Assembly (NCBI GenBank): GCA_916610825.1
Contig: OU744446.1
Location: 21,585,223 to 21,649,222, forward strand
DNA: 64,000 nt
Source of the DNA: Haliclystus octoradiatus
Taxonomy: Eukaryota > Cnidaria > Staurozoa > Stauromedusae > Haliclystidae
Direction of reading: 5' to 3'
The notes under the pieces were generated by a model, which saw only the letters and a list, made by a program, of their open reading frames with translations, did no database searches and was not told the DNA's origin. Made by a program: the position numbers and the translations under genes. Below are positions 33,789-43,209 of this stretch, piece by piece; position 1 is the stretch's first letter, and each line of letters begins with the position of its first letter.

Positions 33789-35919
33789 TCATTAATAGAT
33801 CATTTAAAGGAGCAATTTTGTCTGCAAAATTAGGTACCAGTCTGCCAAAAAAATTGACTAACCCTACAAAAGATGCTACCTCCTTTTTGTTTTTGGGAGG
33901 TGCAAGAGACAAAACTTTTTCAACAAGACGGGGGTCAGGTCCGATACCGTCAGCCGAGATGCGAAAACCTAAGAACGAAATCTCTGTCACGTCTTGCACG
34001 CATTTTTCTTTGTTAACAGATAGACGTCGCTGGTTGAAACGCTCCATCACAGCATTGACACGTTTTTGCAAAGAATCGCGGGTGTTTCCGAAAATTAGCA
34101 CGTCATCTTGGTAAGGAATGATTCCCTTCAGACCGCTGAGAACTGTTTCAATGACATTTTGAAAAATCGCAGCGCTGTTTTTCATTCCCATTTGTAGTCG
34201 CGTGATTCGAAACAGACCCTTGTGCGTGTTAATCACAGAGAAATCTTGCGCAGCCTTATCAATAGCAATTTGCCAATAGCCCGATTTTAGATCAATTTTA
34301 GCAAAGAATTTTGCACTGTGTATTTTGCTGAAAATCCCCTCTAAGTTGGGAATCGGATAAGCATCGCTCAAAATTTTATCGTTTACGTGTACGCTAAAAT
34401 CAACGCACATTCGTAAGCCTCCAGAGGGTTTTTTGACCCAAACAATAGGGGAAGAGTTTTCGGTCCCACCTGACTCAATGGGTTCGATGACACCCATGGA
34501 CTGTAAGCGCTCTAGTTCAGCGGTAGCAGCATCTTGTAATGGTAAAGGCACAGGGCGAGCATGACAAAATTTTGGGGATGCGTTTGGTTTTAGTTTCATG
34601 GTAGCCACGACATCCTTGATGACAGGTAGAAAATCTGCAGAAGAATTGCTACAAGAATAATTAACATTATTTGTATTTAAAATATCTCTACCTAGCAAGC
34701 CATAAGGGCGTGCGGATTGTACAACTTGAATAGGCATTGTAATGTAATTAGTTTGATTATTGCGCTGAACAGTTGCGTTTAGTTCGCCTATCAATGAAAG
34801 TCCACGGTCGTCGTACGAGTGTAGCTTTCTGGTTGATGCAGAAAGATCAGGATTCCCAAGTTTTTGCCATATGGCTGATGATATAATGGTACATGATGCA
34901 CCCGTGTCATGTTGCATAGGAACAGTAATATTATTCAATTTTACATCTTCCATGATTTCGGTCATACTATTTATATCTTCTGGTCTATTTTCATCAATAT
35001 TCAATAAATAATAACTATTAGATTCCATTGTATTCGATGTTATTGTCGGCTCGAGAGAAGATTCAATAGCATAATTGGTGTGATTGTTTTGTTTTGAATT
35101 TGAATTAGTGCGATTTGAATAATTGGATATTGAGTTATTACGATTTTGTGACTTACCAGCGGAACGACAAACGGCACTAAAATGTCCTCTGATTCCACAT
35201 GCTGAACAATTTTTTCCGTATGCTGGGCATCGTCTTGGTGGATGACGTGAGCCACAATTACCACATTCACGTTGCGTTTCTTGGACAGACTTTGTGCTGT
35301 GTACGGCATATTGAGTGAGAGGTATTTCGGTAGGTTGTGTTGGTTGTATTGTGATATTTCGATTTATAAAGGCTGTTGTTTGGCTATATTGCCGTACACG
35401 TTCACGAAGATCTTCGTATGTTGCAATTGGAGTTAGACGAATATAATCTATCAGGTCTTTACGAAGCATACTGTCGTCAAATGAGTTTATGAAGACCATC
35501 TTTTTCATTTCTTCATTTGGATCTTGTTCAGTTTTAAATTTGTCAAAGTCACATTTATCCGCGGCATGATTGATGCGAATATGGAGTTCGTCCGCTGATT
35601 CGTCCGGCCTTTTTTTTATCGCCAGAAAATTCGTTCGTTCGGCAATGATAAGGCGTTGTTTGGGCTCTACCAATTCCATTGCTTTCTTTTCAATAGCTAC
35701 ATAAGGCATATTAGCCAATTTTAATGGTCTAACCAGTCTTGTTAATTTGATAAGGGCCTCTTCGCCACATAGTGATAGAAATAGATCCGTAATAGGGTAG
35801 TGTTGATTGGTAGGGTCATCTTTAAGTGACTTCGTTCTAGCTTTGGCTGAAAATGCTGTAAACCAAGCTTCTGTGCGTTCTTGATCAGATAGATTTAACG
35901 ACTTGATTTTCAAATCCAT
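33682..35919 (-). CDS. gag-pol: Gypsy gag-protease-reverse transcriptase polyprotein (truncated by frameshift)
   Basis: The frame is open from 35970, but the second Met (MDLKIKS, 35919) is the likely start. Numbering is from 35970. Residues 18-230 are a Gag core. Two zinc knuckles follow: C236-C239-H243-C248, in an unusual CX2CX3HX4C spacing, and C255-C258-H263-C268 in the standard CX2CX4HX4C. The protease has DTGAS at 355-359 and LLGRDIL at 425-431. RT spans about 455-670, with D560 (FAKIDLKSGYWQ) and the active-site box YQDD at 620-623. The region after RT (to about 727) leads toward RNase H. The frame breaks in a four-A run at 33786-33789, and the last 35 residues are out of frame and end at 33682. 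Gag and Pol share one frame, as in many Mag-type elements. Confidence 0.93.
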   Translation of the reverse strand: MDLKIKSLNLSDQERTEAWFTAFSAKARTKSLKDDPTNQHYPITDLFLSLCGEEALIKLTRLVRPLKLANMPYVAIEKKAMELVEPKQRLIIAERTNFLAIKKRPDESADELHIRINHAADKCDFDKFKTEQDPNEEMKKMVFINSFDDSMLRKDLIDYIRLTPIATYEDLRERVRQYSQTTAFINRNITIQPTQPTEIPLTQYAVHSTKSVQETQRECGNCGSRHPPRRCPAYGKNCSACGIRGHFSAVCRSAGKSQNRNNSISNYSNRTNSNSKQNNHTNYAIESSLEPTITSNTMESNSYYLLNIDENRPEDINSMTEIMEDVKLNNITVPMQHDTGASCTIISSAIWQKLGNPDLSASTRKLHSYDDRGLSLIGELNATVQRNNQTNYITMPIQVVQSARPYGLLGRDILNTNNVNYSCSNSSADFLPVIKDVVATMKLKPNASPKFCHARPVPLPLQDAATAELERLQSMGVIEPIESGGTENSSPIVWVKKPSGGLRMCVDFSVHVNDKILSDAYPIPNLEGIFSKIHSAKFFAKIDLKSGYWQIAIDKAAQDFSVINTHKGLFRITRLQMGMKNSAAIFQNVIETVLSGLKGIIPYQDDVLIFGNTRDSLQKRVNAVMERFNQRRLSVNKEKCVQDVTEISFLGFRISADGIGPDPRLVEKVLSLAPPKNKKEVASFVGLVNFFGRLVPNFADKIAPLNDLLMKTRHRFCLDEHCSISFRQPEKGVGLHPSCATLFFK
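33786..33789 (-). other. Frameshift site between RT and RNase H
   Basis: A run of four A on the coding strand. Upstream of it the RT frame is intact; downstream the homology continues in a different frame, which has a TGA at 33789-33791 just before it opens. A one-base length change in this run accounts for the break. The position, inside Pol rather than between Gag and Pol, argues against programmed frameshifting. Confidence 0.85.
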
Positions 35920-35970
35920 AATACAATTGTTTGATGATTGAGTGATGATATACTGTATAATTAATTGCAC

Positions 35971-35982
35971 TCGGGGACGCCA
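35971..35982 (-). other. Primer binding site of the gypsy element
   Basis: The coding strand reads TGGCGTCCCCGA, three bases (AAT) downstream of the 5' LTR. It starts with TGG, as expected for pairing with a tRNA 3' CCA end. The donor tRNA is not identified here. Confidence 0.85.
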
Positions 35983-35985
35983 ATT

Positions 35986-36158
35986 TGTTGTGTCGTTCTA
36001 AACAGAGAACACGCTTGCATTTTGTCTGAATAGAAGTGATTATATTTCAGCATACTTTACAATATAGTTACAAGATATTAAGACTGTTTACATTACACAA
36101 TAAACCCAGCATGTATGTGGGCACTTTATAATTACTTTAATTAAGTGACTACGTCACA
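35986..36158 (-). repeat. 5' LTR of the gypsy element, 173 bp
   Basis: Apparently identical to 31791-31963 and short for a gypsy LTR. It would carry the promoter and, for the transcript end, the polyadenylation region. Confidence 0.95.
36124..36131 (-). promoter_or_regulatory. TATA-like box in the gypsy 5' LTR
   Basis: The coding strand reads TTATAAAG about 28 bases from the LTR start, in a sensible place for a U3 promoter. A TGACGTAG sequence lies at the LTR edge. This is based on the motif only. Confidence 0.4.
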
Positions 36159-36163
36159 GGTTA
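36159..36163. other. Right target-site duplication of the gypsy element
   Basis: GGTTA, matching the unoccupied site in the left LTR (near 26603) and pairing with GGTTT at 31786-31790. Confidence 0.8.
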
Positions 36164-36924
36164 TAGCAATAATCAATATTGTTGTCATGGTTACCATTTG
36201 GTCCCAGGAATTACTGTTGTTCATTTCAGGTGGTCACACAGCTCAGGTAATACATATTCACACATGCTTGTACTGCTGTTAAGTTTCAAATCATTCCGAA
36301 CTATATTTTGCTGATCTGCTGTATTGGTTCTCAAAACAAAGATCTTTTTAGATGTAAATTGGTCGTATTGTTATGAAACTAGAGATTGATAGGGTATTCT
36401 GTAATGGCAGATTCAAGTGTAGTGGATTGCAGTAGGTTCCCTTTTGCTCAAGGTAAATTCATAACGGATGACTCATAGTTGCAGGAAGTAATATCAGCAA
36501 AGACACAATATTAGTTGTTGTCTAGTATAGCATTAATGACAAATTGAAATCATGCAAATTGATATTAAAATTATTATCTAGGCTATCTTAAAACTGATGT
36601 AGTTATCAATATTGTCTTCCAGGCAATGTTTTTTTAATGTTCTTTTTTCCTTCGTATCATTTATAAATTGTGTTGATAATTTAAATTTATATTATAGCGA
36701 AAGATAGTGATATAACTATCATTATTTTAACAAAGATATTTTTTACTGAGAGTAGCCAAGTTAATAGTATTGATAATAGTATTCAATTCAATCATATTCC
36801 ATAATTTTATATTATATTATATCATATTTGTTTTTTGTTACATTATATTTTAGTATAGTATATAGTATATAGTACAGCGACATCCATTGGTATAGGCCAT
36901 TGTCCGTGTGGTATGAAATTGTCA

Positions 36925-36932
36925 TTTTGAGC
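36925..36932. other. Right flanking repeat (candidate TSD) of the large element
   Basis: TTTTGAGC follows the CA at 36924 and matches 25280-25287. The length is uncertain between 4 and 8 bp, because both LTR junctions share a few bases with the satellite. Confidence 0.6.
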
Positions 36933-38999
36933 TGTTTTTGTAAAATTCGAATTCCCTTGGGAATTAAGCATTCTTTTAGGTCATTTTGAGCTGTTTTTGA
37001 AAAATTTTAATTCCCTTGGGAATTAAGCATTGTTTTAGGTCATTTTGAGCTGTTTTTGTAAAATTCGAATTCCCTTGGGAATTAAGCATTGTTTTAAGTC
37101 ATTTTGAGCTGTTTTTGTAAAATTCGAATTCCCTTGGGAATTAAGCATTGTTTTAGGTCATTTTGAGCTGTTTTTGAAAAATTTGAATTCCCTTGGGAAT
37201 TAAGCATTGTTTTAGGTCATTTTGAGCTGTTTTTGTGAAATTCGAATTCCCTTGGGAACTGGGCATTGTTTTTGGTCATTTTGAGCTGTTTTTGAAAAAT
37301 TCAAATTCCCTTGGGAATTAAGCATTGTTTTAGGTCATTTTGAGCTGTTTTTGTAAAATTCGATTTCCCTTGGGAACTGGGCATTGTTTTTGGTCATTTT
37401 GAGCTGTTTTTGAAAAATTCAAATTCCCTTGGGAATTAAGCATTGTTTTAAGTCATTTTGAGCTGTTTATGTAAAATTCAAATTCCCTTGGGAATTAAGC
37501 ATTGTTTTAGGTCATTTTGAGCTGTTTTTGAAAAATTTGAATTCCCTTGGGAATTAAGCATTGTATTAGGTCATTTTGAGCTGTTTTTGTAAAATTCGAA
37601 TTCCCTTGGGAACTGGGCATTGTTTTTGGTCATTTTGAGCTGTTTTTGAAAAATTCAAATTCCCTTGGGAATTAAGCATTGTTTTAGGTCATTTTGAACT
37701 GTTTTTGAAAAATTTGAATTCCCTTGGAAATTAAGCATTGTTTTAGGTCATTTTGAGCTGTTTTTGAAAAATTCGAATTCCCTTGGGAATTAAGCATTGT
37801 TTTTTCTCATTTTTCATACCCAAGGGTACAAAGCATTGTTTTTAGTCATTTTAACCTGTTTTTGTGAAATTCGAATTCCCTTGGGAATTAAGCATTGTTT
37901 TTGTCATTTTGAGCTGATTTTGTAAACTTCGAATTCTCTTGAGAATTAGGCATTGTTTTTGATCATTTTAAGCTGTTTTTGTAAAATTCGAATTCCCTTG
38001 GGAATTAAGCATTGTTTTAGGTCATTTTGAGCTGTTTTTCAAAAATTCGAATTCCCTTGGGAATTAAGCATTATTTTAGGTCATTTTGAGCTGGTTTTGA
38101 AAAATTCGAATTCCCTTGGGAATTATGCATTGTTTTAGGTTATTTTGAGCTGTTTTTGAAAAATTCGAATTCCCTTAGGAATTAAGCATTGTTTTTGGTC
38201 ATTTTGAGCTGTTTTTGAAAAATTCAAATTCCCCTAGGAATTAAGCATTGTTTTATGTCATTTTGAGCTGTTTTTGAAAAATTCAAATTCCCTTGGGAAT
38301 TAAGCATTGTTTTAGGTCATTTTGAGCTGTTTTTGAAAAATTCGAATTCCCTTGGAAATTAAGCATTGTTTTAGGTCATTTTGAGCTGTTTTTGAAAAAT
38401 TCGAATTCCCTTGGGAATTAAGCATTGTTTTTTCTCATTTTTCATACCCAAGGGTACAAAGCATTGTTTTTAGTCATTTTAAGCTGTTTTTGTGAAATTC
38501 GAATTCCCTTGGGAATTAAGCATTGTTTTTGTCATTTTGAGCTGATTTTGTAAACTTCGAATTCTCTTGAGAATTAGGCATTGTTTTTGATCATTTTAAG
38601 CTGTTTTTGTAAAATTCGAATTCCCTTGGGAATTAAGCATTGTTTTAGGTCATTTTGAGCTGTTTTTAAAAAATTCGAATTCCCTTGGGAATTAAGCATT
38701 ATTTTAGGTCATTTTGAGCTGGTTTTGAAAAATTCGAATTCCCTTGGGAATTATGCATTGTTTTAGGTTATTTTGAGCTGTTTTTGAAAAATTCGAATTC
38801 CCTTAGGAATTAAGCATTGTTTTTGGTCATTTTGAGCTGTTTTTGAAAAATTCAAATTCCCTTAGGAATTAAGCATTGTTTTATGTCATTTTGAGCTGTT
38901 TTTGAAAAATTCAAATTCCCTTGGGAATTAAGCATTGTTTTAGGTCATTTTGAGCTGTTTTTGAAAAATTCGAATTCCCTTGGGAATTAAGCATTGTTT

Positions 39000-40061
39000 T
39001 GGGTCATTTTGAGCTGTTTTTGTAAAATTCGAATTCCCTTGGGAACTGGGCATTGTTTTTGGTCATTTTGAGCTGTTTTTGAAAAATTCAAATTCCCTTG
39101 GGAATTAAGCATTGTTTTAGGTCATTTTGAGCTGTTTTTGAAAAATTCGAATTCCCTTGGGAATTAAGCATTGTTTTGGGTCATTTTGAGCTGTTTTTGT
39201 AAAATTCGAATTCCCTTGGGAACTGGGCATTGTTTTTGGTCATTTTGAGCTGTTTTTGAAAAATTCGAATTCCCTTGGGAATTAAGCATTGTTTTAGGTC
39301 ATATTGAGCTGTTTTTGAAAAATTTGAATTCCTTTGGGAATTAAGCATTGTTTTAGGTCATTTTGAGCTGTTTTTGTAAAATTCGAATTCCCTTGGGAAC
39401 TGGGCATTGTTTTTTGTCATTTTGAGCTGTTTTTGAAAAATTCAAATTCCCTTGGGAATTAAGCATTGTCTTATGTCATTTTGAGCTGTTTTTGAAAAAT
39501 TCAAATTCCCTTGGGAATTAAGCATTTTTTTAGGTCATTTTGAGCTGTTTTTGAAAAATTCGAATTCCCTTGGGAACTGGGCATTGTTTTTGGTCATTTT
39601 GAGCTGTTTTTGAAAAATTCAAATTCCCTTGGGAATTAAGCATTGTTTTAGGTCATTTTGAGCTGTTTTTGAAAAATTCGAATTCCCTTGGGAATTAAGC
39701 ATTGTTTTGGGTCATTTTGAGCTGTTTTTGTAAAATTCGAATTCCCTTGGGAACTGGGCATTGTTTTTGGTCATTTTGAGCTGTTTTTGAAAAATTCGAA
39801 TTCCCTTGGGAATTAAGCATTGTTTTAGGTCATATTGAGCTGTTTTTGAAAAATTTGAATTCCTTTGGGAATTAAGCATTGTTTTAGGTCATTTTGAGCT
39901 GTTTTTGTAAAATTCGAATTCCCTTGGGAACTGGGCATTGTTTTTTGTCATTTTGAGCTGTTTTTGAAAAATTCAAATTCCCTTGGGAATTAAGCATTGT
40001 CTTATGTCATTTTGAGCTGTTTTTGAAAAATTCAAATTCCCTTGGGAATTAAGCATTTTTT
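39000..40061. repeat. 531-bp (9-monomer) tandem higher-order repeat
   Basis: Two adjacent 531-bp copies, about 39000-39530 and 39531-40061. They share an unusual TGGGCATTGTTTTTTGTCAT (39401 / 39932), GTCATATTGAGC (near 39298 / 39829), ATTGTCTTATGTC (near 39466 / 39997) and AAGCATTTTTTTAGG (near 39522 / 40053). The offset is exactly nine 59-bp monomers. Confidence 0.85.
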
Positions 40062-43000
40062 TAGGTCATTTTGAGCTGTTTTTGAAAAATTCGAATTCCC
40101 TTGGGAATTAAGCATTGTTTTAGGTCATTTTGAGCTGTTTTTGTAAAATTCGAATTCCCTTGTAAATTAAGCATTGTTTTTGTCATTTTGAGCTGATTTT
40201 GTAAAATTCGAATTCCCTTGGGAATTAAGCATTGTTTTAAGTCATTTTGAGCTGTTTTTGTAAAATTCGAATTCCCTTGGGAATTAAGCATTGTTTTAGG
40301 TCATTTTGAGCTGTTTTTGTAAAATTCGAATTCCCTTGGGAATTAAGCATTGTTTTAGGTCATTTTGAGCTTTTTTTGTAAAATTCGAATTCCCTTGGGA
40401 ACTGGGCATTGTTTTGGTCATTTTGAGCTGTTTTTGAAAAATTCAAATTCTCTTGGGAATTAAGCATTGTTTTATGTCATTTTGAGCTGTTTTTGAAAAA
40501 TTCGAATTCCCTTGGGAATTAAGCATTGTTTTAAGTCATTTTGAGCTGTTTTTGTAAAATTCGAATTCCCTTGGGAACTGGGCATTGTTTTTGGTCATTT
40601 TGAGCTGTTTTTGAAAAATTCGAATTCCCTTGGGAATTAAGCATTGTTTTGGGTCATTTTGAGCTGTTTTTGTAAAATTCGAATTCCCTTGGGAACTGGG
40701 CATTGTTTTTGGTCATTTTGAGCTGTTTTTGAAAAATTCAAATTCCCTTGGGAATTAAGCATTGTTTTTGGTCATTTTGAGCTGTTTTTGAAAAATTCAA
40801 ATTCCCTTAGGAATTAAGCATTGTTTTATGTCATTTTGAGCTGTTTTTGAAAAATTCAAATTCCCTTGGGAATTAAGCATTGTTTTAGGTCATTTTGAGC
40901 TGTTTTTGAAAAATTCGAATTCCCTTGGGAATTAAGCATTGTTTTGGGTCATTTTGAGCTGTTTTTGTAAAATTCGAATTCCCTTGGGAACTGGGCATTG
41001 TTTTTGGTCATTTTGAGCTGTTTTTGAAAAATTCAAATTCCCTTGGGAATTAAGCATTGTTTTAGGTCATTTTGAGCTGTTTTTGTAAAATTCGAATTCC
41101 CTTGGAAATTAAGCATTGTTTTTGTCATTTTGAGCTGATTTTGTAAAATTCGAATTCCCTTGGGAATTAAGCATTGTTTTAAGTCATTTTGAGCAGTTTT
41201 TGTAAAATTCGAATTCCCTTGGGAATTAAGCATTGTTTTAGGTCATTTTGAGCTGTTTTTGTAAAATTCGAATTCCCTTGGGAATTAAGCATTGTTTTAG
41301 GTCATTTTGAGCTGTTTTTGTAAAATTCGAATTCCCTTGGGAACTGGGCATTGTTTTTGGTCATTTTGAGCTGTTTTTGAAAAATTCAAATTCCCTTGGG
41401 AATTAAGCATTGTTTTATGTCATTTTGAGCTGTTTTTGAAAAATTCGAATTCCCTTGGGAATTAAGCATTGTTTTAAGTCATTTTGAGCTGTTTTTGTAA
41501 AATTCGAATTCCCTTGGGAACTGGGCATTGTTTTTGGTCATTTTGAGCTGTTTTTGAAAAATTCAAATTTCCTTGGGAATTAAACATTGTTTTAAGTCAT
41601 TTTAAGCTGTTTTTGTAAAATTCGAATTCCCTTGGGAATTAAGCATTGTTTTAGGTCATTTTGAGCTGTTTTTGTAAAATTCGAATTCCCTTGGGAATTA
41701 AGCATTGTTTTTGTCATTTTGAGCTGATTTTGTAAAATTCGAATTCCCTTGGGAATTAAGCATTGTTTTAAGTCATTTTGAGCTGTTTTTGTAAAATTCG
41801 AATTTCCTTGGGAATTAAGCATTGTTTTAGGTCATTTTGAACTGTTTTTGAAAAATTCGAATTCCCTTGGGAATTAAACATTGTTTTAGGTCATTTTGAG
41901 CTGTTTTTGAAAAATTCGAATTCCCTTGGGAATTAAGCATTGTTTTAGGTCATTTTGAGCTGTTTTTGAAAAATTCGAATTCCCTTAGGAATTAAGCATT
42001 GTTTTTTCTCATTTTTCATACCCAAGGGTACAAAGCATTGTTTTTAGTCATTTTAAGCTGTTTTTGTGAAATTCGAATTCCCTTGGGAATTAAGCATTGT
42101 TTTTGTCATTTTGAGCTGATTTTGTAAAATTCGAATTCTCTTGAGAATTAGGCATTGTTTTTGTCATTTTGAGCTGATTTTGTAAAATTCGAATTCCCTT
42201 GGGAATTAAGCATTGTTTTAAGTCATTTTAAGCTGTTTTTGTAAAATTCGAATTCCCTTGGGAATTAAGCATTGTTTTAGGTCATTTTGAGCTGTTTTTG
42301 TAAAATTCGAATTCCCTTGGGAATTAAGCATTGTTTTTGTCATTTTGAGCTGATTTTGTAAAATTCGAATTCCCTTGGGAATTAAGCATTGTTTTAAGTC
42401 ATTTTGAGCTGTTTTTGTAAAATTCGAATTTCCTTGGGAATTAAGCATTGTTTTAGGTCATTTTGAGCTGTTTTTGAAAAATTTGAATTCCCTTGGGAAT
42501 TAAGCATTGTTTTAGGTCATTTTGAGCTGTTTTTGTAAAATTCGAATTCACTTGGGAATTAGGCATTGTTTTTGATCGGTTTAAGCTGTTTTTGTAAAAT
42601 TCGAATTCCCTTGAAAATTAAGCAATGTTTTAGGTCATTTTGAACTGTTTTTGAAAAATTCGAATTACCTTGGGAACTGGGCATTATTTTTGGTCATTTT
42701 GAGCTGTTTTTGAAAAATTCAAATTCCCTTGGGAATTAAGCATTGTTTTATGTCAATTTGAGCTGTTTTTGAAAAATTCAAATTCCCTTGGGAATTAAGC
42801 ATTGTTTTAGGTCATTTTGAGCTGTTTTTGAAAAATTCGAATTCCCTTGGGAATTAAGCATTGTTTTAGGTCATTTTGAGCTGTTTTTGTAAAATTCGAA
42901 TTCCCTTGGGAATTAAGCATTGTTTTTGTCATTTTGAGCTGATTTTGTAAAATTCGAATTCCCTTGGGAATTAAGCATTGTTTTAAGTCATTTTGAGCTG

Positions 43001-43209
43001 TTTTTGTAAAATTCGAATTCCCTTGGGAATTAAGCATTGTTTTAGGTCATTTTGAGCTGTTTTTGAAAAATTTGAATTCCCTTGGGAATTAAGCATTGTT
43101 TTAGGTCATTTTGAGCTGTTTTTGTAAAATTCGAATTCCCTTGGGAATTAAGCATTGTCTTTGTCATTTTGAGCTGATTTTATAAAATTCGAATTCCCTT
43201 GAAAATTAA

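Larger units (their letters stand above)
31791..36158 (-). mobile_element. Ty3/gypsy (Mag/K02A2.6-like) LTR retrotransposon, 4368 bp
   Basis: A complete, compact element: 5' LTR 35986-36158, primer site 35971-35982, gag-pol from 35919 to 32109, polypurine tract 31967-31976 and 3' LTR 31791-31963. Domain order is Gag, two zinc knuckles, protease, RT, RNase H, integrase, which is the Ty3/gypsy order. No envelope gene and no chromodomain is seen. The two 173-bp LTRs appear identical, so the insertion is very recent. One frameshift in pol (A-run 33786-33789) would stop production of RNase H and integrase unless it is an assembly error. It sits inside the right LTR of the older element, in the same orientation as that element's gene. 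Confidence 0.95.
25288..36924 (-). mobile_element. Large Gag-only LTR retrotransposon, interrupted by a nested gypsy element
   Basis: A non-satellite block of 11637 bp splits the satellite. It has two direct terminal repeats that begin TGTTGTTTCTAC and end GAAATTGTCA on the plus strand, each 2081 bp once the nested element and its 5-bp duplication are subtracted. The TG...CA ends, the near-identical direct repeats and the short flanking repeat indicate an LTR retrotransposon of about 7.26 kb before the nested insertion. The 3102-bp internal region has one long reading frame (minus strand, 28552-29913). No protease, RT, RNase H or integrase motif was seen in any frame of the internal region or LTRs. 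It is therefore inferred to be non-autonomous, like the plant elements called TR-GAG, and to depend on enzymes from elsewhere. Orientation rests on the reading frame. Alternative: a segmental duplication carried into the array, but the ends and flanks fit transposition better. Confidence 0.8.
30471..36924 (-). repeat. Right terminal repeat (5' LTR by gene orientation), split by the gypsy element
   Basis: This copy of the 2081-bp repeat consists of 30471-31790 plus 36164-36924 and is interrupted by the nested element. Relative to the left copy it has only scattered substitutions, such as CTCTCGACATCC for CTCTTGACATCC and AGTACAGCGAC for AGTATAGCGAC. It ends GAAATTGTCA directly against satellite. 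If the gene orientation is right, this LTR holds the element's promoter, and the nested insertion would have split it. Confidence 0.82.

Noticed and set aside
25288..36924. Segmental duplication of unique DNA in place of an LTR element
   Set aside because: The TG...CA ends, equal repeat length, flanking short repeat and continuous satellite order at the site fit transposition better.
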